The notes under the pieces: generated by a model | The model's input: the letters and a program-made list of their open reading frames with translations, nothing else | The model's database searches: none | What the model was told of the DNA's origin: nothing | NCBI GenBank assembly: GCA_946481025.1 | Contig: CAMLNA010000028.1 | Span: 1-38,460, forward strand | DNA from: an uncultured Rivibacter sp. | GTDB taxonomy: Bacteria > Pseudomonadota > Gammaproteobacteria > Burkholderiales > Burkholderiaceae | Length of the DNA stretch: 38,460 nucleotides | Direction: 5' to 3' | In this document: in pieces, positions 1 to 8,987 of the stretch | Numbering within the stretch: position 1 is the first letter of the stretch | Layout: the number at the start of each line of letters is the position of its first letter | Program-made: the position numbers and the translations under genes

Positions 1-1
1 G

Positions 2-391
2 CTAGTTCCTCGCGAACAGATCCTTCGACAACGCCACCAGCCCCATCGCGGCAACCACCGTGGCCGCCTTGATGGCCGCGGGCGATGGTTGCCCGCGCAG
101 TGCGACCTTGCCGGCGGCGACATCGCTGCTCACCTTGGCGGCAAGGGTCTGCACGGCGTCCGACAAGGCGCCCACAGCCGCCTCGGGCCTTGCCGAACCG
201 AGCTTCACCAGTGCATTGCGAGGCTGGGGCACCGTTGCTTCGCCGGCGCGATGCTGCAGGCGCTCGAGCGACTCGCCGGTACCGTCGATGACTGGCCTGC
301 GGATCGCGTCCGCGCTCGTGTCACCACCGAGGGCGGGGGCCGGGGGCAAAGGCCCTGCGCTCGCCGGGCTTCTCATGCCATTGATGGACAC
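2..391 (-). CDS. Small unknown protein, 129 aa
   Basis: I do not recognise this protein. It starts at a GTG (complement of 389-391) preceded by a clear AAAAGGAG ribosome site about six bases upstream, which decides the start. The stop TAG lies at the window edge (2-4), so the gene is complete. The first ~50 residues are rich in Pro, Ala, Ser and Gly and look disordered. The middle (about 60-95) is predicted to be helical and Ala/Val-rich, and the last 25 residues are a hydrophobic Ala/Val/Met stretch ending in a charged tail. No signal peptide is evident. The start lies 13 bp after the stop of the upstream gene at 405-782, and the ribosome site nearly touches that stop, so the two are likely co-transcribed. 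Real gene: fairly sure; function: none assigned. Confidence 0.6.
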   Translation of the reverse strand: MSINGMRSPASAGPLPPAPALGGDTSADAIRRPVIDGTGESLERLQHRAGEATVPQPRNALVKLGSARPEAAVGALSDAVQTLAAKVSSDVAAGKVALRGQPSPAAIKAATVVAAMGLVALSKDLFARN

Positions 392-404
392 GACAGTCTC
401 CTTT

Positions 405-782
405 TCAGGCTCTCAGGAAGGCGGAAGGGTGACCGGGCGACTCGGTCGTTGCCAGGGCCGCCGCGGCTTTCTGCTGCTCTTCCAGCAGCAGGTACATCAA
501 CGGGCTTTCACCGGGCTCGGTTGCGTCATCCATCTGCTTGCTGGTCGCGATCAGCAGCGTGATCGCATCGGCGCGGCAGGTGTTGCGGTCCTGATGCGGG
601 CTCTGCACCAGCTGGTCCGTGACTTCCTCGATCAATGCGTGGAAGCGGCGCACCAGCTCCGGATCCAGCACCGGCGACGGGGCTGCATCGTTCGTGTTGC
701 CGTCCTCACGTGAATCGTTCCCGGGGTGGCCGGTGTTTCCGCCCGGCACGGGGCAGACGGGTGCGATCCTGGCAAGAGTCAT
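405..782 (-). CDS. Small unknown protein, 125 aa
   Basis: I do not recognise this protein. The frame stays open further upstream (to 908), but that extension is Arg-rich and low in complexity, like a shadow of the GC bias, so I chose the ATG at 780-782. No strong ribosome site is visible there, so the start is uncertain. After a Pro/Gly/Asn-rich first ~45 residues the protein becomes acidic and helical: a segment beginning LDPELVRRFHALIEEVTDQL, then a further helix ending in LLLEEQQKAAAAL. It contains one Cys in that half and has no membrane segment. It lies just upstream of the 129-aa gene, with only 13 bp between them. The helical, acidic, small-protein style would fit a chaperone-like or adaptor role, but nothing in the sequence proves this. 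Confidence 0.5.
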   Translation of the reverse strand: MTLARIAPVCPVPGGNTGHPGNDSREDGNTNDAAPSPVLDPELVRRFHALIEEVTDQLVQSPHQDRNTCRADAITLLIATSKQMDDATEPGESPLMYLLLEEQQKAAAALATTESPGHPSAFLRA

Positions 783-871
783 GGCGCTCGGGTCTGTGTG
801 ACGCGCGAGTGTGCTTGTGCTTCGAGCGGGCCGGCAGGGAGGGGCGAAGCGGCGGCCTGTGATGCGAAGGC

Positions 872-1258
872 TCAGGCGGTGCCGGCACGCGCGTGCGCGA
901 GCACGCATTCGAGCGCGTGAGGCGCTTGCCCGGGCGCAAGGGCCTCGACCATCAGCGAGCCGTACCGGATCTTGCGTCCCGCGCGGGTGCCCATGAAGCG
1001 GCGCAGCTGGGCATGCACATCGCGGCCTCGCTGATCGGGCTGGTTCTGGAAACGACGGAACGATTCGAGCTCGCCTTCGCGGGCCAGCACACGCTCGACG
1101 GCATCGGTGCCGAGTGCGCGGATCAGCTGGTCCTCGAGGTCTGCATCGCAGGCGAAGAAACCGATCGCTTCGGTGCCGGCCGACGGGGTCAGCGGCGGCC
1201 GCGGGCCGGTGGCCGACACACCCTCCGTCGCCGAAGAAGTCGGATCGCTGCCAGGCAC
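872..1258 (-). CDS. Truncated TOPRIM-type protein (C-terminal half only)
   Basis: The last ~95 of 128 residues resemble the C-terminal half of the TOPRIM nucleotidyl transferase/hydrolase-like proteins often annotated as ATP-dependent endonuclease (OLD-like). The recognisable parts are a FFACDADLEDQLIRALG segment, a GELESFRRFQNQP segment, and an LRRFMGTRAGRKIRYG segment near residues 86-101. The family's N-terminal half, with the VEG-S-D glutamate and the acidic DxD pair, is absent; a Pro/Ser/Thr-rich stretch of about 30 residues takes its place. I placed the start at the GTG at 1256-1258, eight bases after the TAG stop of the preceding gene, consistent with coupled translation; this start is uncertain. 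Without the TOPRIM catalytic residues it should not be an active nuclease. It may be a remnant or a reduced binding domain. Confidence 0.55.
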   Translation of the reverse strand: MPGSDPTSSATEGVSATGPRPPLTPSAGTEAIGFFACDADLEDQLIRALGTDAVERVLAREGELESFRRFQNQPDQRGRDVHAQLRRFMGTRAGRKIRYGSLMVEALAPGQAPHALECVLAHARAGTA

Positions 1259-1266
1259 GGGTGCCG

Positions 1267-2523
1267 CTACGCCCTCGATGCTTCGTTGAGCGCCAGCCGC
1301 AACGACCGCGGAAACAGCGCCTGCTGCTCGATCAGCTGCCGCAGCGCATGCCGCGCGGCCGGCTCGCCGTGCCTTTGCCGCTCGCGACGGATGCGCTCCA
1401 CGTACCGCGCGCGCCGGGCGGGTTCCTGCATGTCCACCGCCTGCAGCAGCGAGTTCAGCACGGTGGCGCCAAGCTCCTCGAGCCGCAGGAGCGACTGGCG
1501 CAGCCGCAGCGTGGTGTCGGCACCCAGCTCGCTGCCGGCTGCTTCTGACTCGGCGAGCGTGCGCAGCAGCAGTGCGCCGGCCTGCATCTGCGGGGCGAGC
1601 AGGTGCAGTGCCTCGTGCAGCCGGTCCCACAGGCTCAGCATCAGGTGCGGCTCCACCAGCACGCGGCGCATCAGGTCCTCGGGGTCGGTGCTCGGGTCTT
1701 CGAGGCCCACCTGCTTGGCCTGGTCGAAGCCGCTGGTGCAGGCGGCCTGCAGGCCGTCGGCCAGGGCGAGCAGCGTGGTGGCGCCGCCGGTGCGCAGCAC
1801 TTCGCGGCACAGCCGTTGCGTCAGGTCGAGCGTGGTGCTCGCGCGGCTGTTGTGCAGCACCGGCTGCAGCAGCCTCTGCCGTTGCGCGGTGGTGCGGCTG
1901 CTGCGCACCGCTTCGAGCGGCAGCACCGCTGCCAGCACGCGCACGGCGAGCAGGCCGTTGCCGACGTCGTGGCCGCCGAGCTCGAAGCCGCGGTAGTCGC
2001 GCATCGCATGTTCGAGCCATTGATCGAGCCGTGCACGCGCCGGTGCGTCGCCGCTCACGCTGGCCGCTTCGGCCAGCGCCGCCCCGAGGCTTTCGCCGAG
2101 CGGCAGCACACCGTCGCGGGCGAGCCGCACGAGGCGCGGCCGCAGCGGCGGGTCGGTGTCGACGATCTCGGGCCACTCGGCCAGGGCTGCCTCGAGCTGC
2201 CGGCGCATCTGCTGCGGCGGCAGCGGCCGCAGCGGCACCGGGTCACGCGCGGCCACCGTTTCGCCGTCGCGCGGCAGGTAGGCGTATTCACTGGCGCCGC
2301 CGCTCTTGCCGGCGCCGGGGTCGAACCGCATGTGCCCGATGCGGCCGGCCACGGACACCGGCAGCCAGGTGGCCTCGGTGAGCACGGCCAGCTCGGCGCC
2401 GACGGTGCCGCTTTCGAGTTGCCGCTGCATCTCCAGCAGCGCTTCCGTCCAGCCGGGCTCGCTCACGGTCCACAGCCTTGCCAGCTGCAAGGCGCGCACC
2501 GGAGCAGGGACCTCGGGATTCAT
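1267..2523 (-). CDS. Unknown protein, 418 aa
   Basis: I do not recognise this protein. It starts at the ATG at 2521-2523 (MNPEVPAPVRALQ) and ends in TAG at 1267-1269. There is no signal peptide or membrane segment, so it should be cytoplasmic. The N-terminal ~100 residues look mixed alpha/beta. From about residue 100 it becomes strongly helical, Leu/Ala/Arg-rich, with several heptad-like runs, and it ends in a basic helix (RYVERIRRERQRHGEPAARH region). No Shine-Dalgarno sequence is visible before the start, although the gene lies 47 bp after tamB and may be read through from it. The TOPRIM fragment follows at once. Its codon use matches neighbouring real genes, and the opposite-strand frames look Arg/Ala-rich and unstructured, so I am confident it is coded on this strand. 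Confidence 0.65.
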   Translation of the reverse strand: MNPEVPAPVRALQLARLWTVSEPGWTEALLEMQRQLESGTVGAELAVLTEATWLPVSVAGRIGHMRFDPGAGKSGGASEYAYLPRDGETVAARDPVPLRPLPPQQMRRQLEAALAEWPEIVDTDPPLRPRLVRLARDGVLPLGESLGAALAEAASVSGDAPARARLDQWLEHAMRDYRGFELGGHDVGNGLLAVRVLAAVLPLEAVRSSRTTAQRQRLLQPVLHNSRASTTLDLTQRLCREVLRTGGATTLLALADGLQAACTSGFDQAKQVGLEDPSTDPEDLMRRVLVEPHLMLSLWDRLHEALHLLAPQMQAGALLLRTLAESEAAGSELGADTTLRLRQSLLRLEELGATVLNSLLQAVDMQEPARRARYVERIRRERQRHGEPAARHALRQLIEQQALFPRSLRLALNEASRA

Positions 2524-2570
2524 CGGCGCAGTGTACTGATGGGGTGTGACTTGTGGCCAGTCACGACCCG

Positions 2571-5500
2571 TTAGTTCCACCGCCAGGTCCAGATCGCGTC
2601 GATCGACGTTTCCGCGCCCGACTGCGCGCGCACGGTGAAGCGCTGCGCCGCGCGGTAGATGAGCTGCCAGTTGCCGGTGGTGGCCGAGAGGCTGCGCTCG
2701 TAGCCCACGTACCACCGCTGGCTGATCTGCTTGCCGAGCGACACCACCGTCTCGCGCACGTTGCCTTCGTCCTGCTGCCGCAGCGACAGCTCGTCCAACC
2801 CGATGGTCTGCAGGAAATTGCCGGTCGGACCTTCGCCTTCGCCGGACAGCAGCGCGAGCGCGGCCTGCTGCAGCAGCGCCGCCTCGTTGCGCCCCAGGCT
2901 GTCGGGCGCTCGGCCCAGCACCAGCCACGAGAGCTTGTCGGTGTCGGCCATTTCGGGCTCGGACCACAGGCGGATGCGCGGGTTCTGAGTGGTGCCGGTG
3001 ATGGCCACGCCCACCTTCACTTCGCTGTCGATCGCCGTGGCAGACGGCGGACGCAGGGCGAGGATGTCCATGCGCGCGTTCTCGACCGGGCCGCTGAAGG
3101 CGATGACGCCGCGCTCGATCGAGAGCTTCTGCGCATAGGCGGCATACGTGCCGCCTTCGGTGCGGATGGTGCCGTTCACCGCCAGCAGCCCGCCCGGCGA
3201 GGTGAGCGTGAGGTCGCCTCGCAGCAGCGTGTCGATGCCGCGGCCGCGCAGCCGGAAGTTCTGCCCCAGGTCCAGCCGGACGTTCAGCGAGGTGTTGCGC
3301 AGCCGTGTCGGTTGCGGCTCCAGGCTCACCTCGGCAGCCGCCTCGCCGCGCCGCACCACCACCACATCGTCCGACAGGTTGGGCGCGTCGCCGCGCGAGA
3401 TGTCGATCAGGCCTTCGTCGGCTGCGAGCCGGCCGTCGAGCTTGATCGCGTCCTGCTCGAGCACCAGCTGGGCCTGGCCGCTGGCGACCACCCGCCGGTC
3501 CACCCGGGAGAGCACGGCAAAGCGCTCGGCTGCAAGCTTCAGCTCGGCGCGCGGCTTGGCGCCGAACACCGCGCCGCCTTCGAGCCGCGCGGTGCCCTCG
3601 CCCCCGCGCACGCTGAAGCGGTGGATCGTGGCGGTTTCGCCCTGCAGCGCCACGTCGAGCTCGCCGTCGGACACGTTCACGCCGGCCAGCACGTTGCGCA
3701 CGCCGATGCGGCTGCCCGACAGCCGGCCGGTGTATTCGCGCGCGCCGAAGCGGCCGCCCACCCTGGCCTGCGTGGCGAGCTGGCCCGACAGGCGCCACCC
3801 GGCGGGCACCCAGGCTCCCCAGGTCGAGAGGTTGTCGACGCGCACGTCGAGCTGGCCGTCGATGGGTGCCTCGGCCTCGGGCCAGGTGGCGTCGCGACGG
3901 GTGCGCACCGTCTGCTCGCCGCTCAGCAGGCCCAGGTTGCTGCCGGCCAGTTGCTGGGTGAATCGCCACACGCCCTCGCGTGCGCTGAAGGCGAGCCGCA
4001 GGCCGGACAGGCCGAGCCGCTGTACGCCACCCTGCTGCAGCGCGGGCTCCACCACGCTCAGGTCGCCGCCGGTGCGTTCGAGCACCGCGTCGGCATGGAA
4101 ACCGTCCTGGGCGCTGCTGCGCAGTTCCATGCGGCCGGCCACCGTGAGGTCGCCGGACCAGCCGAAGTCGGGCTGCAGCCGCGCCAGCAGCGGCGCCACG
4201 CTCAAGGGCTCCAGCTCGCCCTGCACCTGCAGGTGGGTCGGCTGCTGCGGCTGCCGGGCCCATTCGAGCCGGCGCACGCGCAGGGCCGCGTCGAGCAGCG
4301 TCACCCGCGTGGGCGAAACACTGGCCCGCTGGCCTTGCTGCCCGCTCGCCCACGACAGGTCGAAAGGCTCGGCGCGCAGCCAGGGCGATTGCGTCGCCGC
4401 GGTCGGCCGCACCTCGAGCCGCTGCACGCGGCCCCGCCAGCCCAGCGTGGCCGTGGCGTCGTCCCGGCTCCAGCCGCCCTCGGCTTCGGCTTGCGCCAGC
4501 AGGCGTTGCGCGCCCATCGCTTCCACGGCGCCGGCCCGGCCGTTGCCGGCGCCCCCCGGCCGCACCGGTGGCAGCTCGGCGCGCAGGCTGGCCTGGTGCG
4601 CCCGGCCGCTGCCCTGCAGCTGGGCCTGCAGCAGGTCGATGCCCTGTCCGTTGAGCGCGATCTGGCGCGCTTCGGCCTGCAGCGCCATCTCGTCGTCGGG
4701 GGAGGTGCCCAGGGTCCAGCGGGCCTGCAGCGTCTGCGCGGCGATGCCGAAGCCGCTGAAGGCGTTGCCCTTGAGGTCGCCGCGGGTGGTGAGGCTGGGC
4801 CAGCGGCCCTGCACCTCGGCCTGCGCTTCGAGCGCCCCGCTGACGGTGGCGGCGGGCGACACCAGGCGCAGCAGCGGCGCCAGCGTGGCCAGCGTCGGAG
4901 CGTGCGTTTCGAGAGTCCAGCGGTCGCCGCGGCCTTCCGGCGAGGCGGCGTCGAGCGTGCCCTTCACCGCCACCCGGTTGCCGCCGGCCTCGAGCAGCGC
5001 CTGGGTGAGGACTCGCCGCGCCGCGGTGTCGGTGGTCAGCGAGAGTTCGCCGGTCAACGGCACGCCGGCCAGCTGGCTGTCGCGCAGGGTGGCGCGGGCC
5101 TGGCCGCGCCAGGTGGCGAGCCAGCCTGCCGCGCTGGCTGACGGCGGGTTGGCATTCGTGCGCTCGGGCACCACCAGGTCGAAGCTGGCGTCGGCATTCA
5201 GGCGCGGGTTCGCGGCCTGCGGCGGGGCCGGCGGTCGAGCCTTTCCGGCCACCCGCGCCGGCGGCTTGGCGGCGGGCGCCTGTGCGGTCGCTTCCGGCCA
5301 CCAGGGGCGGGGGTCGAAGTTCTCGATCGCAGCCTCGCCCTTCAGGTGCCACTGGCCGGGCTTGCCGGCCGCGGCCGCCGAGCGGATGCCCTCGCCCCGC
5401 AGGCGCGCCTGGGCGCCAGCCGCACCGGCTTCGAACTTTCGAACGCTCACCAGGCCGGGCTTGTAGGCCGCGTCGACCTGCAGGGCCAGCGGCCCGCCCA

Positions 5501-6923
5501 GCGCCGGGCTGCCGGCCCTCGCCAGCAGGCGGCCGTTGAGCGCGGCGCGCAGGTCCATGGCCAGCGGAGCCGGCGCCGAAGCGGCCGGGCCGGGCGCGGC
5601 CGGCAGCGGCAGGCCGCCGGTGCCGTCGATGGCGATCGGGCCGCCGAACAGCACCGCAGGCGCACGCGCGTGCAGGCCGGCGGGGGCGATGTTGAGCAGG
5701 TTGGTGGTGAGGCTCCAGGCCTGTCCGTCCCAGCGTCCGCTGCCCTGCAGGCTGCCGGCGGCCTGCGCCGTGCTGCCCAGCTCCAGCGTCTCGATGCGCA
5801 ACTCGCCCTGCTGCGGCCGCCGCACGTCGCTGCGGGCCTCCGCGCGCAGCTTGCGCACCGGCAGCCGGCCCTCGTCCCAGCGGCCTGCGGCGTTGTTGTC
5901 GAAGCTCGCCTGCACTTGCAGCGGCTGGCTTTGCCGGCCGTCGCCGGCAGCGCTGCGCACCGGCTCCAGGCGGCCGAGCAGCGACCCGGTGAGCGCGGTG
6001 CGTGGCGCCCTCGACGAAAGCGCGGCGAGATTGAGCTCGCGCGTGCGGGCGTCCACCTGGCTCACTGGCAGCGGTGCAAACGGCGTCACCTCGGCGCTGG
6101 CATCGAGGGTCTGGTCCTGCGCGCGCAATGCGGCCTGCAGCGAAAAGCGCTGCAGCGGCCCGCGGGCCAGCAGGCTGGCCCCCCAGGGCGGCAACGCCAG
6201 GGTGTCGTCCGCGGCGCCGGCCGCCGAAGCGGAGGCCGCTGCCGCAGGCGGGGGCACGCTGCGCACGTCGAGCCGGGCTTCGAGCGGCATGGGCGCGGCG
6301 GCCCCGAGCCGGGCGTCGGCCGCCAGAGCGAGGCGATCCCACAGCAGCGACAGGTTTTCGATGCGGTGGGTGCCGGCACCGCCGGCCAGCGACAGCCCGG
6401 CGGTGAGCTCGCGCACCGGGGCCATGTCGTTGCCCACCAGGCGCAGTTCGCCCAGCCGCAGGCTGCCGATCTCCAGGCCCAGCGGCAGCTGCAGCGCGGT
6501 GGGCGGCGGGCTGGGCGTGGCCGCAGGCGGCCCCGCGACCCAGCGCAGCTCGGCGCGTTCGGCTTCGAGCCTGCGCACCACCACCCGCACCGACCAGGGC
6601 GCCGCGGCGTCGCGCTCGAAGCGCAGCCCCTTCCAGCGCAGTTGCGTGAGCACCAGCGAGCCGCCGCGCGGCAGCGAAAGCTCCACCCGCTCGGCGGCGA
6701 AGTCGCCCGCCAGCACGCCCGCAGGCGCCGCCACGCGCAGGCCGGGCAGCCACGACAGCAGCAGCCGGCTGCCCGTTTCGCTGCCGACCGACCACACGAT
6801 CGCGCCGATCAGGCCGGCGATGGCGAGCAGCAGCGTTGCTGCGAGCGCCAGCAGCCAGCGGCGGCGCCTGCGGGGCGCCTGGGTCGAGGCTTCCGGGACG
6901 GGCGGTGTGGAGGAGTCGGTCAT
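2571..6923 (-). CDS. tamB: TamB, translocation and assembly module inner-membrane component
   Basis: TamB spans the periplasm from the inner membrane to TamA. It works in outer-membrane protein (autotransporter) assembly and, as an AsmA-like bridge protein, in phospholipid transport to the outer membrane. The 1450-aa length is typical or slightly long (E. coli TamB is about 1260). After a short basic cytoplasmic tail there is one membrane anchor at about residues 23-46. A very long repetitive beta-rich body with many alternating polar/hydrophobic strands follows. The C-terminal ~350 residues match DUF490/TamB: NPRIRLWSEPEMADTDKLSW, then SWLVLGRAPD, and a terminal strand ending DAIWTWRWN. It begins 13 bp after the tamA stop without a visible ribosome site, which suggests translational coupling. 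The antisense strand holds long open frames that are only shadows. Confidence 0.95.
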   Translation of the reverse strand: MTDSSTPPVPEASTQAPRRRRRWLLALAATLLLAIAGLIGAIVWSVGSETGSRLLLSWLPGLRVAAPAGVLAGDFAAERVELSLPRGGSLVLTQLRWKGLRFERDAAAPWSVRVVVRRLEAERAELRWVAGPPAATPSPPPTALQLPLGLEIGSLRLGELRLVGNDMAPVRELTAGLSLAGGAGTHRIENLSLLWDRLALAADARLGAAAPMPLEARLDVRSVPPPAAAASASAAGAADDTLALPPWGASLLARGPLQRFSLQAALRAQDQTLDASAEVTPFAPLPVSQVDARTRELNLAALSSRAPRTALTGSLLGRLEPVRSAAGDGRQSQPLQVQASFDNNAAGRWDEGRLPVRKLRAEARSDVRRPQQGELRIETLELGSTAQAAGSLQGSGRWDGQAWSLTTNLLNIAPAGLHARAPAVLFGGPIAIDGTGGLPLPAAPGPAASAPAPLAMDLRAALNGRLLARAGSPALGGPLALQVDAAYKPGLVSVRKFEAGAAGAQARLRGEGIRSAAAAGKPGQWHLKGEAAIENFDPRPWWPEATAQAPAAKPPARVAGKARPPAPPQAANPRLNADASFDLVVPERTNANPPSASAAGWLATWRGQARATLRDSQLAGVPLTGELSLTTDTAARRVLTQALLEAGGNRVAVKGTLDAASPEGRGDRWTLETHAPTLATLAPLLRLVSPAATVSGALEAQAEVQGRWPSLTTRGDLKGNAFSGFGIAAQTLQARWTLGTSPDDEMALQAEARQIALNGQGIDLLQAQLQGSGRAHQASLRAELPPVRPGGAGNGRAGAVEAMGAQRLLAQAEAEGGWSRDDATATLGWRGRVQRLEVRPTAATQSPWLRAEPFDLSWASGQQGQRASVSPTRVTLLDAALRVRRLEWARQPQQPTHLQVQGELEPLSVAPLLARLQPDFGWSGDLTVAGRMELRSSAQDGFHADAVLERTGGDLSVVEPALQQGGVQRLGLSGLRLAFSAREGVWRFTQQLAGSNLGLLSGEQTVRTRRDATWPEAEAPIDGQLDVRVDNLSTWGAWVPAGWRLSGQLATQARVGGRFGAREYTGRLSGSRIGVRNVLAGVNVSDGELDVALQGETATIHRFSVRGGEGTARLEGGAVFGAKPRAELKLAAERFAVLSRVDRRVVASGQAQLVLEQDAIKLDGRLAADEGLIDISRGDAPNLSDDVVVVRRGEAAAEVSLEPQPTRLRNTSLNVRLDLGQNFRLRGRGIDTLLRGDLTLTSPGGLLAVNGTIRTEGGTYAAYAQKLSIERGVIAFSGPVENARMDILALRPPSATAIDSEVKVGVAITGTTQNPRIRLWSEPEMADTDKLSWLVLGRAPDSLGRNEAALLQQAALALLSGEGEGPTGNFLQTIGLDELSLRQQDEGNVRETVVSLGKQISQRWYVGYERSLSATTGNWQLIYRAAQRFTVRAQSGAETSIDAIWTWRWN

Positions 6924-6936
6924 CGGCTGGCCGTGA

Positions 6937-8793
6937 TCAGAACGTGATGCCCACGCTGAAGTGCAGCCGGAACTTGCGAGTCTCGTGCCCGTAGGCCAGG
7001 TCGATGGCGAGCGGTCCGACCGGGCTGCGCCAGCGCGCCCCCACGCCGTAGCCGAGGGCGAGCTTCATGCCGTCCCAGTCGGCCGCGGCGTTGCCTGCGT
7101 CCACGAACACCGCGCCCAGCCAGGCAGGCGACTTCTTCGAGAAGGGCCGCGCCAGCTCCAGGCTGGCCGTGGCCATGACCCGGCCACCCACCTGGGCGCC
7201 ATCGACCGTGGGGCCCAGCGACTGGTAGTTGTAGCCGCGCACCGAGTTCTCGCCGCCGGCGCGGAACAGCAGGGTGATGGGCACCGACACGTCGCTGCGC
7301 GCGAACACCTGGCCGGCTTCGAGCCGCGCCTGGCCGTACCACGAGCCCAGGGGGTGGTAGCCGGTGACGCGCCCGCTGCCGATCGAGAACCAGCCCGAGC
7401 CGGTGTCGAGGTCGCCCGACACCATGAACGAGCGGCCCGCCCCGACCTTGGCCGACAGGCTCACGCCCCGGGTGGGCAGCAGGTTGCTGTCGAGGTTGCG
7501 CCAGACCCATTCGTAGTTGGCGGTGAGCGCCATCGAGCGGTCGACGAGGTCTGCCGAGCGGCCCACGGCGCGCTGCCACTCGAGGTAGTACAGCCGCTCG
7601 ATGCGCTCGGTGTCCTGCGTGCGGCCCACCCGGGCCTTCTGGCTGGTCACGACCAGGGCACTGGCTTCTTCGCGCGTGGCGCTGAACGATGCGAGGTTGC
7701 GGTAGAAGCCCGGCTTGGGGTGCGAGGTGAAGTCGAACTCGACGCCTTGCTTGTCGCGGCCGAGCTCGAGCTTGCTCTTGGCCTGCCAGTTGAAGTCGAA
7801 CGGGCGGCGGTGCAGGTGCTCGAAGGTGAGCCGCGGGCCGGTGTCGGCGCTCACGCCCACGCCCACCGTGGCCTGCTGCTTGGGGAGCTCGCGCACCCGC
7901 ACCAGCACCGGCGCCGCGTCGGCCTGCTCGAGGGTGGGCTCCACGGCCACGGACACGCTGTCGAACAGCCCCGCCTTGGCGATGCGCTCCTGGAAGTCCA
8001 GCAGGGCCTTTTCGCTGTAGGGCTGGCCGGGGGAGATGGGCGAGAGGTTGCGGACCGTGTTCTCGCGGTAGCGCGACAGGCCTTCGATCTGCAGGTCACC
8101 GAACAGCACGCGCGGGCCGCTGTCGGCCACGGCAAAGATGTTGACGCTGCTCTGGGCGGCATCGACCTGGGCCACCGTGCCGCTCCAGGTGGCCAGCGGG
8201 TAGGCGTCGGCGCGCAACGCGGCCAGCGTGCCGCCCTTGGCGGCGTTCCAGTCGGGCTGGCGAAAGGGCGCGCCCACGGGCAGGGCCCATTCGGCATGCA
8301 GGGTATCGAGCAGCGAGCGGGCGCCGGCTTCACCGTCTTCTGCGCGTTGCGCCAGCTCGCCCTGGACTTCGAGCCGCAGGCGCCGCACGGTGGCTTGCGG
8401 GCCGGTCTGCACGTCGATGCGCACCACCGGCGGCGTGCCGTCTTCGAGCACCGCCTTCACTTCAGGCTCGAAGTAGCCCTCGGTTTCGATGAGCGTGCGC
8501 GCCTGCGCGGGCGTGGCCGCCACCAGCCGTGCCAGCTCGGCGCGGGTGATGCTTTCGGTGCCGGCGTCGCGCTGGAAGCGCGCCACGTCGAGGTAGCGCA
8601 GCAGCATGCCGCGCAGCGGCTCGGGGGCGTCGACCCGCAGCTCCCACTTCATGGGGCCGGCGGGCGCTGCCGCGGCTTCGTCGACGGCAGGAGGAGCGGG
8701 GGACGTGTCCTGTGCCGATGCACCCACTGCAACAAGGCCCGCGAAGGCCGCGGCCGCTACGCGCTCGCTCCAGGGGCGCATGGATCTGGTCAT
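6937..8793 (-). CDS. tamA: TamA, outer-membrane BamA-like assembly factor
   Basis: TamA is the Omp85-family outer-membrane partner of TamB. The 618-aa product starts with a cleavable signal peptide (hydrophobic AAAAFAGLVAVGASAQ, cleavage near residue 28). POTRA-type repeats follow over about residues 45-275, including VRRLRLEVQG and VLFGDLQIEGLSRY, which are typical POTRA strands. The C-terminal ~320 residues form the 16-stranded barrel, with the family motif region GGENSVRGYNYQSLGP (residues ~505-520). The last residue is Phe in HFSVGITF, the usual C-terminal outer-membrane signature. Starts at 8793 or 8781 are both possible; I took the longer one. It is the first gene of a minus-strand unit that includes tamB and probably the unknown genes down to position 2. 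The divergent gap to the DUF2141 gene is 194 bp. Confidence 0.94.
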   Translation of the reverse strand: MTRSMRPWSERVAAAAFAGLVAVGASAQDTSPAPPAVDEAAAAPAGPMKWELRVDAPEPLRGMLLRYLDVARFQRDAGTESITRAELARLVAATPAQARTLIETEGYFEPEVKAVLEDGTPPVVRIDVQTGPQATVRRLRLEVQGELAQRAEDGEAGARSLLDTLHAEWALPVGAPFRQPDWNAAKGGTLAALRADAYPLATWSGTVAQVDAAQSSVNIFAVADSGPRVLFGDLQIEGLSRYRENTVRNLSPISPGQPYSEKALLDFQERIAKAGLFDSVSVAVEPTLEQADAAPVLVRVRELPKQQATVGVGVSADTGPRLTFEHLHRRPFDFNWQAKSKLELGRDKQGVEFDFTSHPKPGFYRNLASFSATREEASALVVTSQKARVGRTQDTERIERLYYLEWQRAVGRSADLVDRSMALTANYEWVWRNLDSNLLPTRGVSLSAKVGAGRSFMVSGDLDTGSGWFSIGSGRVTGYHPLGSWYGQARLEAGQVFARSDVSVPITLLFRAGGENSVRGYNYQSLGPTVDGAQVGGRVMATASLELARPFSKKSPAWLGAVFVDAGNAAADWDGMKLALGYGVGARWRSPVGPLAIDLAYGHETRKFRLHFSVGITF

Positions 8794-8987
8794 CGGCGTG
8801 AGGCAGGCAGTCGGTCAGGGCGGTCGATGAGGCTGGGCAGTGTAGCTCGCAGTGCTGGCGGCCGCGCCTGCATGCCGCGCCTGTATCAAGGCGATTCGCG
8901 CTGCCCGCCGGCGTTTCGTCGCATGCCGCTCGTCGTCGCGACGCCGGCTGGCGACAGTGGCGCCACATCACTTTCGAAAGGACTGCA

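Noticed and set aside
872..2523. Possible OLD/Gabija-like defence pair
   Set aside because: The TOPRIM half with the catalytic residues is missing, and the neighbouring 418-aa protein shows no Walker A motif, so a functional ATPase-nuclease system is not supported.
2553..5466. Long open frames on the plus strand opposite tamB (862 and 772 codons)
   Set aside because: They are Arg/Ala/His-rich, lack domains and start signals, and lie fully antisense to the clear TamB coding sequence; such frames are expected at this GC content.
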